A DNA stretch of 64,000 nt from Bacteroidota bacterium (lineage in GTDB: Bacteria > Bacteroidota > Bacteroidia > Bacteroidales > Dysgonomonadaceae): NCBI GenBank assembly GCA_023622765.1, contig JAMNYO010000085.1, positions 1-64,000 of the forward strand. Direction: 5' to 3'. Each line of letters opens with the position of its first letter. Positions within the stretch are counted from its first letter, which is position 1. Shown in pieces: positions 35,107 to 45,900 of the stretch. Position numbers and translations under genes: made by a program. The notes beneath the pieces were generated by a model. It searched no databases. It was not told the DNA's origin and saw only the letters and a program-made list of their open reading frames with translations.

Positions 35107-35814
35107 CTACTCACCACTTCGTGTGGGTGAGAGAGAATAAAAAGGGGGGATTTTACAACCGCAATGTAAAAACGCGTACGCCCTCAGGCTATCTGGAATC
35201 ACCCCATTTGGGGTGTTGAGAACAAACTCTTTAAACAGTTTCAAAAAATCCAACCTCGTTATCCTTGGAGGCAATTGCGACGACAAAGGGGGCTTGAACG
35301 AGTAGAATATCTCCTTCTTAGCGTACTCCGATGCCTCTCCTTTCGCGAGCTCCGCATCTATACATGGCAGGTAGGTCTCTTTTTCAAGCCGCAAATCCTG
35401 AAGAAAAGCTTTATAATCTTCATAGGCCTCCCCCGGTGTATAGTTTAGTTGTTCAAAGTATCGACTCACCTCCTCATTTGACATGAACTCCACTTTCACC
35501 CATTCTCCAGACTTTAGGTCAAGCGTACTGTCCTGTTGTTTTTCAAAATAGGGGAAACCCTTTATTTGCTCAAAGAAACTGTTCAACAAGGGGTCATTCT
35601 TTGTAAAACCCTTGCTCTGGTATATGTACTGAGCGGTCTCATATCTCACCTTAAGATCATGCGCCTTGAAGACATTTTCCAATATTGCCTCACAATCCGA
35701 TTCGCCTTCAAGCTTTGTATCGATTCTCGTTCGCGGGTAAACCAAGGCAATGGAGAAAATTGAGACCAGCACAAACAGCTGAATTCTCCTGCTTATAACA
35801 CGATGTGAATTCAT
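35107..35814 (-). CDS. Hypothetical exported or membrane-anchored protein
   Basis: 235 residues that I do not recognise. One N-terminal hydrophobic segment (LFVLVSIFSIALVYP, about 13-28) follows a basic start, so it is probably exported or anchored by a signal anchor. The remainder is soluble, helical and charged, without visible catalytic motif; a GCK cysteine near residue 219 is its only notable C-terminal feature. It precedes the acidic-protein gene by 79 bases in the same direction. No functional link to either flanking PUL can be shown. Confidence 0.6.
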   Translation of the reverse strand: MNSHRVISRRIQLFVLVSIFSIALVYPRTRIDTKLEGESDCEAILENVFKAHDLKVRYETAQYIYQSKGFTKNDPLLNSFFEQIKGFPYFEKQQDSTLDLKSGEWVKVEFMSNEEVSRYFEQLNYTPGEAYEDYKAFLQDLRLEKETYLPCIDAELAKGEASEYAKKEIFYSFKPPLSSQLPPRITRLDFLKLFKEFVLNTPNGVIPDSLRAYAFLHCGCKIPPFYSLSPTRSGE

Positions 35815-35905
35815 GATTCCTCTATTTTACGTTATTAATGAATATTCTGGTGATGGCCCTACCGATTCTAGCGATAGGCACCCAGCCGTTAAATTGTCTT
35901 TTTGT

Positions 35906-35913
35906 CAAAGATA
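35906..35913 (-). promoter_or_regulatory. -7 box for the gene at 35107-35814
   Basis: TATCTTTG on the minus strand is a perfect TAnnTTTG, about 92 bases upstream of the start. No TTTG occurs at the -33 distance. The rest of the 294-base gap to the GH3 gene shows nothing else I can support. Confidence 0.4.
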
Positions 35914-36108
35914 CGACTATTTCCTTAAGTTATCGTTTTTTTTGTTTTTTAACCAAGCGAATCGTCCTGTCCATAAAAGCGTCAAACATGGGTTAAGTCA
36001 AAAAAAACAATTCGGTATCTCGCAGGCAACTGGCTGATGATAATCGTTGTCCACGTCATGTAGAAAAACTATTTGAAAAAACGAAAGGGTTGTTTAGACA
36101 AGAAACGG

Positions 36109-38454
36109 TTACCGCGAAGGGGTATCCCACACCTTAGTTTCCTTGCAACGAATCGTCTCGACCTGGGTACCCACCTGCAGCATGAACTCTCCCTCTTCGA
36201 GCGTCCACCTCCCTTGGGCGTTCACGAACGCGAGGTCGTTGGCGGGTAATGGCATCGTCACCGTCTTGGTCTCCCCGGGCTCGAGCATCACCTTCTGGAA
36301 AGCGCGCAGGCGACGCACGTCGGGCGACAGGGAAGCCACCAGATCGCTACTAAAGAGCATGACCGTTTCTTTCCCCGCTACCGTCCCACTGTTGGTTACC
36401 TCTACCGTGACCGTCAGAAGCTCACCGGGAGCAAATTCCTTCTGGCTGACGGTCAGGTTATCGTAACGGAACGTGGTGTAACTCAGTCCATACCCGAAGG
36501 GGTATTGCACCGATGTTTGCGCACCGTAGTCGTATGCCCCTTCCATTCGCCCGTCGATATTTTGGCTTGGCTTATGATCGTACGTGATGAGTCCTTGCTC
36601 ATACTTCGGGTAGGTATAGGGTAGTTTACCGCTCGGGTTCACATCTCCCGCGAGGATATCGGCCAACGCGTCTCCCCCGAAGTTACCCGGCAGGTATAAC
36701 TGCAACACCGCTTGGGCACCCGGTTCAATCTCTCGAATCAACCTCGGTCGCCCCTCGTTCAATACCAATATCACTGGCTTGCCCGTCTCCTGCAGTGCCA
36801 ATGCCAACCGTGTCTGATTCTCCGAAAGCGTCAGCTCATCGAGGTTTCCGGGCGTTTCACAGTAGGAGTTCTCTCCCAGGCAAAGCACGATATAATCAAC
36901 GCTCCTGGCGGCAGCTACCGCCCTGCTGATTTCTGGTTCATTCTCCTCATCGTAGGATCCATCCATCTTATACGTCACCCCCGGCTCGTACCGCACATTG
37001 TCCGCTCCGAACTTCTTCTGAAGTGCCTCGTAGATGGTGTTGTAGTCTTGTGCGAACTCCTCAACCTTCTCGCCCTGCCACGAGTAGCTCCAACCCCCAT
37101 TGAGTGTACGCATCGAGTGGGCGTTAGATCCTGCCACTAAGATACGTGCATTACCCGGGAGAGGTAGGATACCCTCGTCGTTTTTGAGGAGGGTGATGGA
37201 TTCATCCGCGGCCGCTTTGGCGATGGCTTCGCTTTCGGCACAGCCAAAGTCGGGATATTCCAAAGCGGACCAGTATGGTTTTTCGAACAGTCCCAAACGG
37301 TACTTCAATCGCAATACCCGTCGCACCGCATCGTTAATTCGGTTCATGGAGACCGCACCCTCATTCACCAGTTGAACCAGCGTGGGACAGAAGGCGGTGT
37401 TATAAGGCTCCATCACCAGATCGATCCCCGCGTTGATGCCCATTTTCACGGCCTCTTTGTAACTCGCCGCGATGCGGTCGCGGCTAAGCAGGTTCTGCAC
37501 ATCCGCCCAGTCGCTCACGATAACCCCGTCAAAATTAAGATCCTCCTTTACCCACTCGGTCAATAACCGGTAGTCGGCATGGGTAGAAACCCCGTTCACG
37601 ATACCCGAGTTGGCCATCAACGAGAGAGCACCCCCTTCCACAATGGAGGCGCGGAACGGCTCGAAATACTTTTCACGAAGGTCGCTCTCGGAGATGGTAG
37701 CCGGGGTTCGATCTTTGCCCGAAACCGGCACGCCGTATCCCATGTAGTGCTTCACGCACGCGGCAACCGAATGGCTCCCCACCCGGTTCCGATCGCTTCC
37801 CTGAAACCCTTTCACTGAGGCAACTGCCATGCGTGCGTTGAGGTACGCGTCCTCCCCGTAACTCTCCCACTGTCGTGGCCAGCGGGCATCCCGCCCGAGG
37901 TCCATCGTGGGATTGAATGTCCACGGGATATTGCTTGCCCGTGTCTCGTAGGCCGAGATCCGAGAGCCCTCCTCCATCAGCTCAACGTTGAAGGTGGCCG
38001 CCATCCCGATTGCTTGCGGGAAGAGCGTTCCCCCTGCGGTGTAGGTAGTTCCATGGTTGGAATCGATGCCGTACAGCACCGGTATCCCGATTTCCTGTAG
38101 CGCACGCTGTTGAATCGTGCGAACGATCTCCTCCCACACTTCGGTGGTTCGCGCCCGGTTGTTGGAGGTGTTCAGTATTGAACCCACCTTGTATGTACCG
38201 ATCACCGTGTCGAGCATGGCGTGATTTATACGGAACGGCTCGTGGCTATAGTACACATTTCCTCCCTCCCCGATCACGTCGAGGGCAAGCTGCGTCATTT
38301 GCCCCACCTTCTCTTCAAGGGTCATCCCCGCCATGACGCTATCGATCTTACGTTCGATGCCCGCGTCCAGGGTGATCGCATCCGACCTCTTCGCCCCACC
38401 GCTGCAAGCTATGAACAGCATGGTTAGGGAAACGAGCAAGCTGATTCTCTTCAT
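36109..38454 (-). CDS. Glycoside hydrolase family 3, beta-glucosidase-like
   Basis: A 781-residue lipoprotein (lipobox LFIAC) of GH3 build. An N-terminal barrel carries the nucleophile Asp in GVIVSDWADV (about residue 310), followed by an alpha/beta sandwich (LLKNDEGILPLP, CLGENSYCETPGNLDELTL) and a C-terminal fibronectin-III-like domain. GH3 enzymes release glucose or other sugars from the non-reducing ends of beta-glucans. As the last gene of the operon with GH16, it should finish the breakdown of short beta-1,3-glucans in the periplasm. Its start lies 9 bases beyond a leader string (AATCGTAT) that elsewhere contains the start codon. Confidence 0.9.
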   Translation of the reverse strand: MKRISLLVSLTMLFIACSGGAKRSDAITLDAGIERKIDSVMAGMTLEEKVGQMTQLALDVIGEGGNVYYSHEPFRINHAMLDTVIGTYKVGSILNTSNNRARTTEVWEEIVRTIQQRALQEIGIPVLYGIDSNHGTTYTAGGTLFPQAIGMAATFNVELMEEGSRISAYETRASNIPWTFNPTMDLGRDARWPRQWESYGEDAYLNARMAVASVKGFQGSDRNRVGSHSVAACVKHYMGYGVPVSGKDRTPATISESDLREKYFEPFRASIVEGGALSLMANSGIVNGVSTHADYRLLTEWVKEDLNFDGVIVSDWADVQNLLSRDRIAASYKEAVKMGINAGIDLVMEPYNTAFCPTLVQLVNEGAVSMNRINDAVRRVLRLKYRLGLFEKPYWSALEYPDFGCAESEAIAKAAADESITLLKNDEGILPLPGNARILVAGSNAHSMRTLNGGWSYSWQGEKVEEFAQDYNTIYEALQKKFGADNVRYEPGVTYKMDGSYDEENEPEISRAVAAARSVDYIVLCLGENSYCETPGNLDELTLSENQTRLALALQETGKPVILVLNEGRPRLIREIEPGAQAVLQLYLPGNFGGDALADILAGDVNPSGKLPYTYPKYEQGLITYDHKPSQNIDGRMEGAYDYGAQTSVQYPFGYGLSYTTFRYDNLTVSQKEFAPGELLTVTVEVTNSGTVAGKETVMLFSSDLVASLSPDVRRLRAFQKVMLEPGETKTVTMPLPANDLAFVNAQGRWTLEEGEFMLQVGTQVETIRCKETKVWDTPSR

Positions 38455-38460
38455 TTGATT

Positions 38461-38500
38461 TATACGATTATTATATCTTTTACATTTTCAGTGTATGGAG
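38461..38500 (-). repeat. Partial structured leader repeat, copy F
   Basis: The stretch shares with copies A, C and D the order CCATACAC, a T/A-rich spacer, then AATAATCGTAT, directly upstream of a start codon. The opposite half (GTATGAAAC) is not found here. The ATG normally embedded in the right end has become ATA, and the gene starts 9 bases later. Confidence 0.5.
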
Positions 38501-38547
38501 GCTTTGATGTCAGTTTGCACCTCCCACGGCTATTCGCACGATGACGG

Positions 38548-39666
38548 TTATCTTTGATAAACACGCACGTAATCGATTTCATACACGGCGGGGAGCTTAG
38601 ACTCATCCACCCCTTGCGAACCACCCCAATCACCACCCCATGCCAGGTTTAGCTTGAGGTAGAAAGGCACGTTAAACGGCCAGGTATGCTTGTTCCCTGC
38701 CCCATCGTTATCGAAGCGGAAATACTCTTCACCGTCCACGAATCCCTTGATATAGTCGGCAGTCCACTCTACCGCGTAAATATGAAATTCCGTCTCCGCA
38801 TTTTGAATAGCCTTGGTGGCCGTCTTCTCGGTTCGTTGCACGTGATTGTAGGCTTGTGTATGAATCGAAGATTGCACCACGTTGGGCCGATACCCCACGT
38901 ACTCCATGATATCTATCTCCCCGTCCAGCGGCCACTGTTTGAAATCCCTCGGCATCATCCAGAATGCCGGCCACGTACCCTTACCTCCCGGAACCCGCAG
39001 GCGCGCCTCGAAGTAGCCGTAGGTCCAGCTCTCGGTTGTATTGATCCGTGCCGACAGGATGGCGTTTCCGCTCTTTCGCGCGATGATCTTCAGCGTCCCA
39101 TCATAGATGGCCGCCACGGTATCGGTTCCTCGAAGTCCACCATCCACGTAGGTTTGCAGTTCATTGTTCACCCACCCCGGTTCAGCCGCCTCGTACCACC
39201 ATTTTTTCGTGTTCGGCAGCGCCGGCTTACCACCGTTCAGCCGGTCGGCATTAAACTCCTCCCGCCATACCAGCGTGTACCCTTCGGGAACGTGGTTCGC
39301 GATGATGGCCCCTTCTTGCTTAACGGTGTACGTTGTACGATTATCACCGGAAGAAAAGGTAAGCAGGGCATCACGCGGTTGCTCGCCGGAGTTCCCCGTG
39401 GCGGTAATTTTCACGCTGGTCTGCCCGTTGGAACCCCGACTTGGGTTTACCATAAGCCAGGATTGGTTAGATACCACCGTCCACTCCCCATTAGCTTCGA
39501 CGATAAGGTTGCGCATTTCACCCTTCGAGGATAACGAGACGGTAGACGGTGTGATGGTCCACTTTACCGCTACAGGGGATTGCGGCACGACGGGTAGAGG
39601 CTCGTTCGCGCTACCGCACGAAGCGAGCCAGATAAGAAGAGCAAGTATCCCGTTCATTCGATTCAT
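38548..39666 (-). CDS. BACON-domain GH16 endo-beta-1,3-glucanase (laminarinase-like)
   Basis: A 372-residue lipoprotein (lipobox LASC). A BACON domain spans about 40-115 (GEWTVVSNQSWLMVNPSRG). A GH16 jelly roll follows with the catalytic motif DGEIDIMEYVG, where the first Glu is the nucleophile and the last the acid/base. TWPAFWMMP and LKLNLAWGGDWGG are further GH16 marks. The extra Met in EIDIME is typical of the laminarinase subgroup. It is probably a surface enzyme that makes oligosaccharides for the SusCD pair upstream. GH3 follows in the operon. Confidence 0.9.
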   Translation of the reverse strand: MNRMNGILALLIWLASCGSANEPLPVVPQSPVAVKWTITPSTVSLSSKGEMRNLIVEANGEWTVVSNQSWLMVNPSRGSNGQTSVKITATGNSGEQPRDALLTFSSGDNRTTYTVKQEGAIIANHVPEGYTLVWREEFNADRLNGGKPALPNTKKWWYEAAEPGWVNNELQTYVDGGLRGTDTVAAIYDGTLKIIARKSGNAILSARINTTESWTYGYFEARLRVPGGKGTWPAFWMMPRDFKQWPLDGEIDIMEYVGYRPNVVQSSIHTQAYNHVQRTEKTATKAIQNAETEFHIYAVEWTADYIKGFVDGEEYFRFDNDGAGNKHTWPFNVPFYLKLNLAWGGDWGGSQGVDESKLPAVYEIDYVRVYQR

Positions 39667-39745
39667 GTTGGTTGATGGTTCATTCGTATGGAATGGTCAA
39701 CCGGGCTGCCGCTTTTCGCGACAACCCGGCCACTTGGTCATCCCA

Positions 39746-41251
39746 CTATTCGTCAAATGCAAAGTCGTCAAAGAAGAAGAATCCCGTTCCGGCATGTCCC
39801 TCGGCACCGAATTGAATCACGATGCGATCGTAATCTTTCCGGTTGGCCACGCCACTGAAGTCGAATTCCAATTCCAGCCACTTGTCCAATTCCAAATTGG
39901 CCTTGACGATCTCGGTCTGTCCTTCCCACGGAGCAGGATGTTCGCTATCTTGTAGCTTCACCGCCAATTGCGGTCGGAGTTTACCGTTCACGATCCATGG
40001 GCCCGCCACCCCGTGCTCCGTTTCGTAATCGTTGTACGAGGGAATATAAACTTTAACCCGAATTTTGTTCTGCGCGGTAAGGTCGAACTTGTAATCGGGT
40101 GCGGTAAATGAAAGGTTGCTGTAAAAGCCGCCCGACTTCCAGTAGCGGAACACCTTATCCGACGTGTTGATGGGTAGCGGCAACGGGTTATCCACCACTC
40201 GGCTCACGTTGCCCATGTCTTCCTGTACCAAATTCAAGTAGGTGTCGCCCTCAAAGTCCTCGCTCAGAGGAATGGATTTCAGCTCCTTTGGTGGCTTCGG
40301 CGCTTCCACGTTTAACGCTTCCAAGCAATAGACGAATACCCAGTCCTGCCCTTCGATCGTGTTATTGACACGTAATGCCATTACCCGATCGGTCAGGTAG
40401 ATCACCTCGTAATCCTGGCTGCCGGCGTAATACCCCATGTAGCCATTCCCTGATATCGTGAGCACGGGAAACTCACCCGCCTCGTCAATCGAGAATGTGT
40501 ACTCCCCACCGCTGTAGGTAAAGTAGGCATCATCGCCCTCAACCGCGTGAACGGTGAATCCACCCACGCTGGCCGCACTCGCGTTCCTTCCATAACCTTC
40601 GTTCCCCTCTTTTTGGATTTTCAGCTGCACGCCGTTCTGGATAAAGGTGAACTTCGTCGAGTACATCTGCCAAGCGCGTTTATCGTTGGCGGCGGCACCC
40701 CACCACTCCTGACCCCGAGAGCCTTGCGGACCCAAGCCCATGTGTCCCGAGATATTGAAACCGGTAGCTGTTGCCACCTCCTTCGCGAAATTGTTGTACT
40801 GGTCAAACACCCATGTTTTACCCTCGGCATTCTCAGCCCCACCGGTCAGGTTCCTATACACCGGGGTATCTACCAGGCTGTAATCATCTTTTGCAATGGA
40901 GACGACCTCGCTTTTTCGCGCTACCATCCCGTTTGCCGAGTAAATAGAAAGCGTCACGGTGTATTCACCCGCGAAAGGATACAGCCCCACGGCTGAAGTA
41001 CCATTGCCGGATGACCCGTTCCCCAAATCCCAACGGATGGTATACACTTCACCCATCGGGAGCGGCGTGGTGTTTGTAAACGTGATCAAGTTATTGCTCT
41101 TGGGTGATGCCGTTCGTGTAAACGAAACCTGGCTGTCCGTGATCACGCCTAGCTCTTTGAGCGAATACTCATCATATTCCTGTGGGCTGCAGGCAAATAC
41201 CGACAAGAGCAGCAGCCATATCCACGTTTTTGTTGTAACTATATTTTTCAT
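39746..41251 (-). CDS. PKD-domain surface glycan-binding lipoprotein (PUL 2)
   Basis: A 501-residue lipoprotein (lipobox SVFAC). A PKD domain (about 60-130: YTIRWDLGNGSSGNG, GEYTVTLSIYS) is followed by a beta-rich region with several exposed tryptophans and a C-terminal jelly-roll domain from about 340. It sits directly after susD, the standard place of the SusE/SGBP-type protein, and should bind beta-glucan at the surface. No catalytic motif is seen. Its leader contains the structured repeat at 41281-41331. Confidence 0.82.
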   Translation of the reverse strand: MKNIVTTKTWIWLLLLSVFACSPQEYDEYSLKELGVITDSQVSFTRTASPKSNNLITFTNTTPLPMGEVYTIRWDLGNGSSGNGTSAVGLYPFAGEYTVTLSIYSANGMVARKSEVVSIAKDDYSLVDTPVYRNLTGGAENAEGKTWVFDQYNNFAKEVATATGFNISGHMGLGPQGSRGQEWWGAAANDKRAWQMYSTKFTFIQNGVQLKIQKEGNEGYGRNASAASVGGFTVHAVEGDDAYFTYSGGEYTFSIDEAGEFPVLTISGNGYMGYYAGSQDYEVIYLTDRVMALRVNNTIEGQDWVFVYCLEALNVEAPKPPKELKSIPLSEDFEGDTYLNLVQEDMGNVSRVVDNPLPLPINTSDKVFRYWKSGGFYSNLSFTAPDYKFDLTAQNKIRVKVYIPSYNDYETEHGVAGPWIVNGKLRPQLAVKLQDSEHPAPWEGQTEIVKANLELDKWLELEFDFSGVANRKDYDRIVIQFGAEGHAGTGFFFFDDFAFDE

Positions 41252-41280
41252 ACGATTATTTTAATCTATTACATTTCGGT

Positions 41281-41331
41281 GTATGGAACCTTTAATGATT
41301 AATGATTATTTTAATCATGTCGGTTTCATAC
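41281..41331 (-). repeat. Structured leader repeat, copy C
   Basis: A 51-bp element whose ends GTATGAAACC and GGTTCCATAC pair over 10 bases, with an inner ATGATTA/TAATCAT hairpin. It lies between susD and the SGBP gene, 30 bases before the SGBP start. The string AATAATCGTATGAAA follows and contains the start codon. Confidence 0.75.
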
Positions 41332-41350
41332 AATTCTGATACTTAGTTGT

Positions 41351-42946
41351 TTAATTATACCCGGGGTTTTGCTTCAACGCGAACTCCGTCCCAGCCGTCT
41401 TATCTATTTCAGTCTGCGGGATGGGAAGATACTTGTTATGTGCGCTCCATGTGCGGGTACTACCGTGCTCAGGCAGGTTCTCGGTAAGTAACGCCGTATC
41501 ATCCCAGCGAACGATATCCCAGAAGCGCATCCCTTCGCCCACGAACTCACGGCGCCGCTCTAACTTGATATTCTCCGGGGTGGCCGGAACGGGATTGGCT
41601 ACCCCAAACGCCCGTTCGCGCACCTTATCCAAGCAGCTTTGCGCGGAGAGGCCCCCGACCGGGCTTTGCCCGTGTATGGCAATCATTTCCGCGTAGGTGA
41701 GCAATGTTTCCGAGTAGCGGAAAACGCGCAAGTTGTTGGAGTAGTTCAAGTCCACGTCCCCTTGTGGGTTGTAGCCTACCCGAGCGGCGTACTTTGCCAG
41801 GAACAGACCGGTATCCTGAAAGCGGGCAGTGTACTGATCGGCTTTCCATTGATTGATGGAGCCTTCCCGACGGCTATCCCCGGGTTCGTAGAGTTCCCAC
41901 ACGGAGGGTCTCACGGGACCGAATCCCCATCCCCCTTTAAAGTCACCCGTATTGTTGCCGGTATTTAGGCCGTTAGGTGAAATAAATGCCGGTAGGTTGG
42001 TACCATACCCTTGCCATCCGCTTGCCCATGTTTTTCCTTCAGGTAGATGGTTCACTTCAAAGATCGACTCCCGGTTCGCCGGGTTATTGGTCACCTCGTT
42101 AGCGTCTAACCATATCGCCGGGAAATCGGGGAATAACCCGTATTCGCCGCTGTTAATCACTTCCGCCAGATCAGCCGTGACCTCACTGTAACGGCTCTGA
42201 TCCTTTTGATACAGCACTACCCGCGCCTTCAGCATGACCGCTGCCGCCTTGTTGACCCTGCCCAGCGATGCCGTAACGTCGTTCCCACTCCCGTCCTTTT
42301 GGAGCCTCATCGATAAGCGGTCATTTCCCTGCTCATCGGTTCCCAGCGCGACATCCAAATCCTCCATTATCTCCTTGTACACCTCGTCAGCGCTATATTG
42401 CCTCGTCATGTACGGGGCTTCCGTAAGCGGCTCCTCGAAGTAAGGGATATTTCCCCAGAACTTCCACAACCAGTGCGTGTAATAGGCCCGTAGGAAATGC
42501 GCTTCCGCCTTATAACGTTCCAACGCCCTCAGCGCCTCTTTTGTTTCGAATCCGACACCGTTTTCACACGCGTCAATCGCGTTGTTGGCCCGGGCGATCC
42601 CGGAGTAATAGATGCTCCAGAGCCCATCGAGATTCTCTTGCGGGGTAGAGGTAAATAAAGATAGGAGGTAAAGTTGATGCTGGTCACCCGCGTCGCCGCC
42701 CCCTTTGAATATATCATCGGAGCGAAGGTCTGACATCAGCACGATACTATTGTATTGATTGGCCGCGTAGCTATCAAACAGCAGTATCTGGTACGCCGCG
42801 GCCAGGTTGGACAGGATAGCCCCTTCGGTGGCGGGTTCACCGGCCGCCTGTTGCTCGGTGGTAGCGTTGGTGAGGAAGTCATCGCTGCATCCCGTGACTC
42901 CTGCTACCAGGAGCATCGCCATCAGTATGTATATTAATTTCTTCAT
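41351..42946 (-). CDS. SusD/RagB-family lipoprotein (PUL 2)
   Basis: 531 residues, the usual SusD length, with lipobox VTGC. SusD marks include LLFDSYAANQYNSIVLMSD, AEAHFLRAYYTHWLWKFWGN near the TPR region, YAEMIAIHG and the C-terminal KLERRREFVGEGMRFWDIVRW. It caps the SusC encoded 19 bases upstream and binds beta-glucan oligosaccharides. The target is inferred from the GH16 and GH3 genes that follow. Confidence 0.95.
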   Translation of the reverse strand: MKKLIYILMAMLLVAGVTGCSDDFLTNATTEQQAAGEPATEGAILSNLAAAYQILLFDSYAANQYNSIVLMSDLRSDDIFKGGGDAGDQHQLYLLSLFTSTPQENLDGLWSIYYSGIARANNAIDACENGVGFETKEALRALERYKAEAHFLRAYYTHWLWKFWGNIPYFEEPLTEAPYMTRQYSADEVYKEIMEDLDVALGTDEQGNDRLSMRLQKDGSGNDVTASLGRVNKAAAVMLKARVVLYQKDQSRYSEVTADLAEVINSGEYGLFPDFPAIWLDANEVTNNPANRESIFEVNHLPEGKTWASGWQGYGTNLPAFISPNGLNTGNNTGDFKGGWGFGPVRPSVWELYEPGDSRREGSINQWKADQYTARFQDTGLFLAKYAARVGYNPQGDVDLNYSNNLRVFRYSETLLTYAEMIAIHGQSPVGGLSAQSCLDKVRERAFGVANPVPATPENIKLERRREFVGEGMRFWDIVRWDDTALLTENLPEHGSTRTWSAHNKYLPIPQTEIDKTAGTEFALKQNPGYN

Positions 42947-42965
42947 TTGTCTGCAATGTTTACGG

Positions 42966-45900
42966 TTAGAAAGTTATGTTAGCACCTAATGACACGGTTC
43001 TCGCCTGCGGGTAGATGCCCCGGTCGACACCGATGGTGGTATAGCCTCCCGACGCAAGTTCGGGGTCAAATCCATCGTACTTCGTGAGCGTGAGCAGGTT
43101 CTCCGCCGAAATGTAGATCCTCAGTCGCTGCATGGAGAGCCTTTTCACGATCGCCCCCGGGAGGGTATATCCCAGTTGCGTAGATTTCAGCCTCATGTAG
43201 GAGCCATCCTTAACGTAAAGGTCAGATGAACGCCAGTTGCCATTGGGATTGGCCGAGGTCATCCTGGGAATCCGGTTAGAAGTCCCTTCGCCGTGCCACC
43301 GGTCCAGTATCCATGCCGGTCGGTTGGCTGCCGGTATATCGCCTCGCTGCGCGTAATCGAACACGTCGTTCCCAATGGTTCCCTGGAAGAAGAGGTTCAC
43401 GTCGATCCCCTTCCAGTCGCCTCCAATGGTGAACCCGTAGGTCCAGTCGGGTGCCCCTTTCCCTATTTTAGTTTTATCGTCATCGGTGATTAACCCGTCA
43501 CCGTTCCTATCCACGAAACGCACGTCGCCCGGTTTCGCCGAGGGTTGCATCAATTCACCCTTGCCGTTCACGTAGGCGTTCACTTCCGCTTGATTCTGGA
43601 ACAACCCGTCCGTGATGAAGCCGTAAAAGAAGGGGAAAACCTCCCCGTTCATCCCTTTCACGTAGCTCCCCACGCCGGTAGCACCCATGCTTTCATATAT
43701 CTGTTCCCCGGTCTCGTTACCCAGGTTAATCAGTCTGTTTTTCAGGTACGATGCGTTGGCCGAGAGGTGGTAGTTGAAGTCGCCCACCTTATGCTTCCAG
43801 CCCAGTTCGAACTCGAACCCCCGGTTTTCCATGTCTCCCACGTTGGCGATGGGTGCCCCCAGCCCCACGTACGAGGGGATTGGCTGGTACATCAGCATAT
43901 CTCTCGTCTCTTTAACGAAGTAATCGAACCCGAAGGTAAGCCTATTGGTAAAGAAGCGGGCTTCCACCCCCACGTCGGTCTGCACCGACTCTTCCCATTT
44001 CACATTGGGATTAGGGATGTAGGAGGGCGAACTACCGTACTGCATGGAACCGGTAATCTCTCCCACTTGCGCGGGGTTGGCCTCGTTCACGTGGTATCCT
44101 CCGCCAAAGTAGTAATTTTGTCCTCCATCCATCAACGAGGTATAGAGGAAATGACCGATCCGGTCGTTCCCGTTCTTGCCCCAGCTAAAGCGCAGTTTCA
44201 TGTAGTCGAACCACTCGGGACGGTGTTCCATGAAGGCCTCGTTTGTCACGTTCCACCCCAACGAGAAAGAGGGGAAAACGCCCCACTTGTTGTTGGGACC
44301 GAAGCTGGTAGAGCCGTCACGCCGCACGGTGGCCTGCAGCATGTACTTCTCAGCGTAGTTGTAGTCTAACCGTCCGAAGTAAGAAGCGCTACCCGTGAAG
44401 TCGTACCCCCCGGTTCCACCCCACGTCCTTTCGAGCTGCCTATCGGCGATGGCCGAGTTGATATTCGCTTTGGAGGGGTTGGTTTCCAGCAGGTCACGAT
44501 CGTTCCCGCCCAAGTTGCGTTGGCGGTAGCGTGATGCCGACTGCCCCAGCACGGCCGAAAGGTTATGTACCTCGTTGAACGTTTTGTTATAAGAGAGGTA
44601 ATTTTCAATCTGCCAACGATATCCCCGGTTCATTTCACTCTGTACCGTGCTAAACTGCAAATCTTTCCCTTGGGTGGCCAGGAAATAGGGGAAGTTGTAG
44701 CCATCGTATCCCCAGAACGCGAGGTCGGCACCGTATGAAGTCCTGAAGCGTAGCTCCGGTAGGATCTGCAATTCTCCCCAGAAAGAGCCCACGAACTTAT
44801 CGGCATTACCGATTCCCGCGTAGGGCTGGAACAACATGCCCACGGGATTCGCTATCTCTTGGAAACCCGCGGGGGGAAGCGAGAATACACGATCGCCATC
44901 TTTCACCGCGTAAGGATATTGTGCCAATATGGTACCGGCTGTCTCATCGTCGGCATACACCGGAAGGAGTGGAGAAAAAGTTAGCGCGCTACCCAGGATG
45001 GATCCATATTCGGAGTTGGTCTCGATACTGGATGATTTATCCCGGGAGTACCCCACGTTAGCTCCTACGGTCACCTTGTTCAGGAACGAACGATCGTCTG
45101 CTTGAAACACCGTGTAGGTGGAGTTTGAACGCAAGCTGTATCGTTGGTAGTTCGATTTATCGTGATCTCCCCCCACGATACCTGCCTGATTGAAATAGCC
45201 AAACGAGAGGAAGTAGAGCAGGTTGTCCGTTCCTCCCGACACGCTCACCTGATGGTTCTGCACCGGCGCGTTGTAGTAGAACGTCTCATCCTGCCAATCG
45301 GTACCCTTGCCCGCGGCAGCTATCTGCTCTTGGGTATAGCGTGGCAGGTTACCATCGTTTATCTGCACCTCGTTCATGATGACCATGTACTCTTGCGCGT
45401 TGAGTATCTCCCTTTTTTTCCAGGGATTTTGCCACCCGTAGCTTACATCGTAGTTGACCGTGGCCTTTCCTTTGCTACCCCCTTTCGTGGTTACCAGGAT
45501 AACCCCGTTAGCGGCCCTTGCCCCGTAAATAGCTGCTGATGCGGCGTCTTTAAGTATCTCTACCGACTCGATGTCGACCGGGTTCAGGTAATTGATGCCA
45601 CCGCCCACTTCCATACCATCAACGATGTATAGTGGGTCGCTGTTATTCACCGTTCCAATTCCTCGGATACGTACTTTGGAGTCGGACCCCGGTTGTCCCG
45701 AGCTTTGGGTTATCTGCACCCCGGAGACTTTCCCCTTGAGCGCATCTTCCACGCGTGACGGACGCGTCACGTTCAGTTCATCGGCCGTCACCCGGCTAAT
45801 CGCCGCGGTCACCACGCTTTTGCGTTGCACCCCGTATCCCACCACGACCAGTTCATCGAGCATCGCGAAATCCTCTACCAACTGCACGTTCAACACGGTT

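Noticed and set aside
38686-39534. A 282-codon open frame opposite the GH16 gene
   Set aside because: The GH16 gene with its catalytic motif is certain; the antisense frame has no signal or domain.
39164-39955. Plus-strand open frame bridging the GH16 and SGBP genes
   Set aside because: It runs antisense to two well-supported genes and has no family features.
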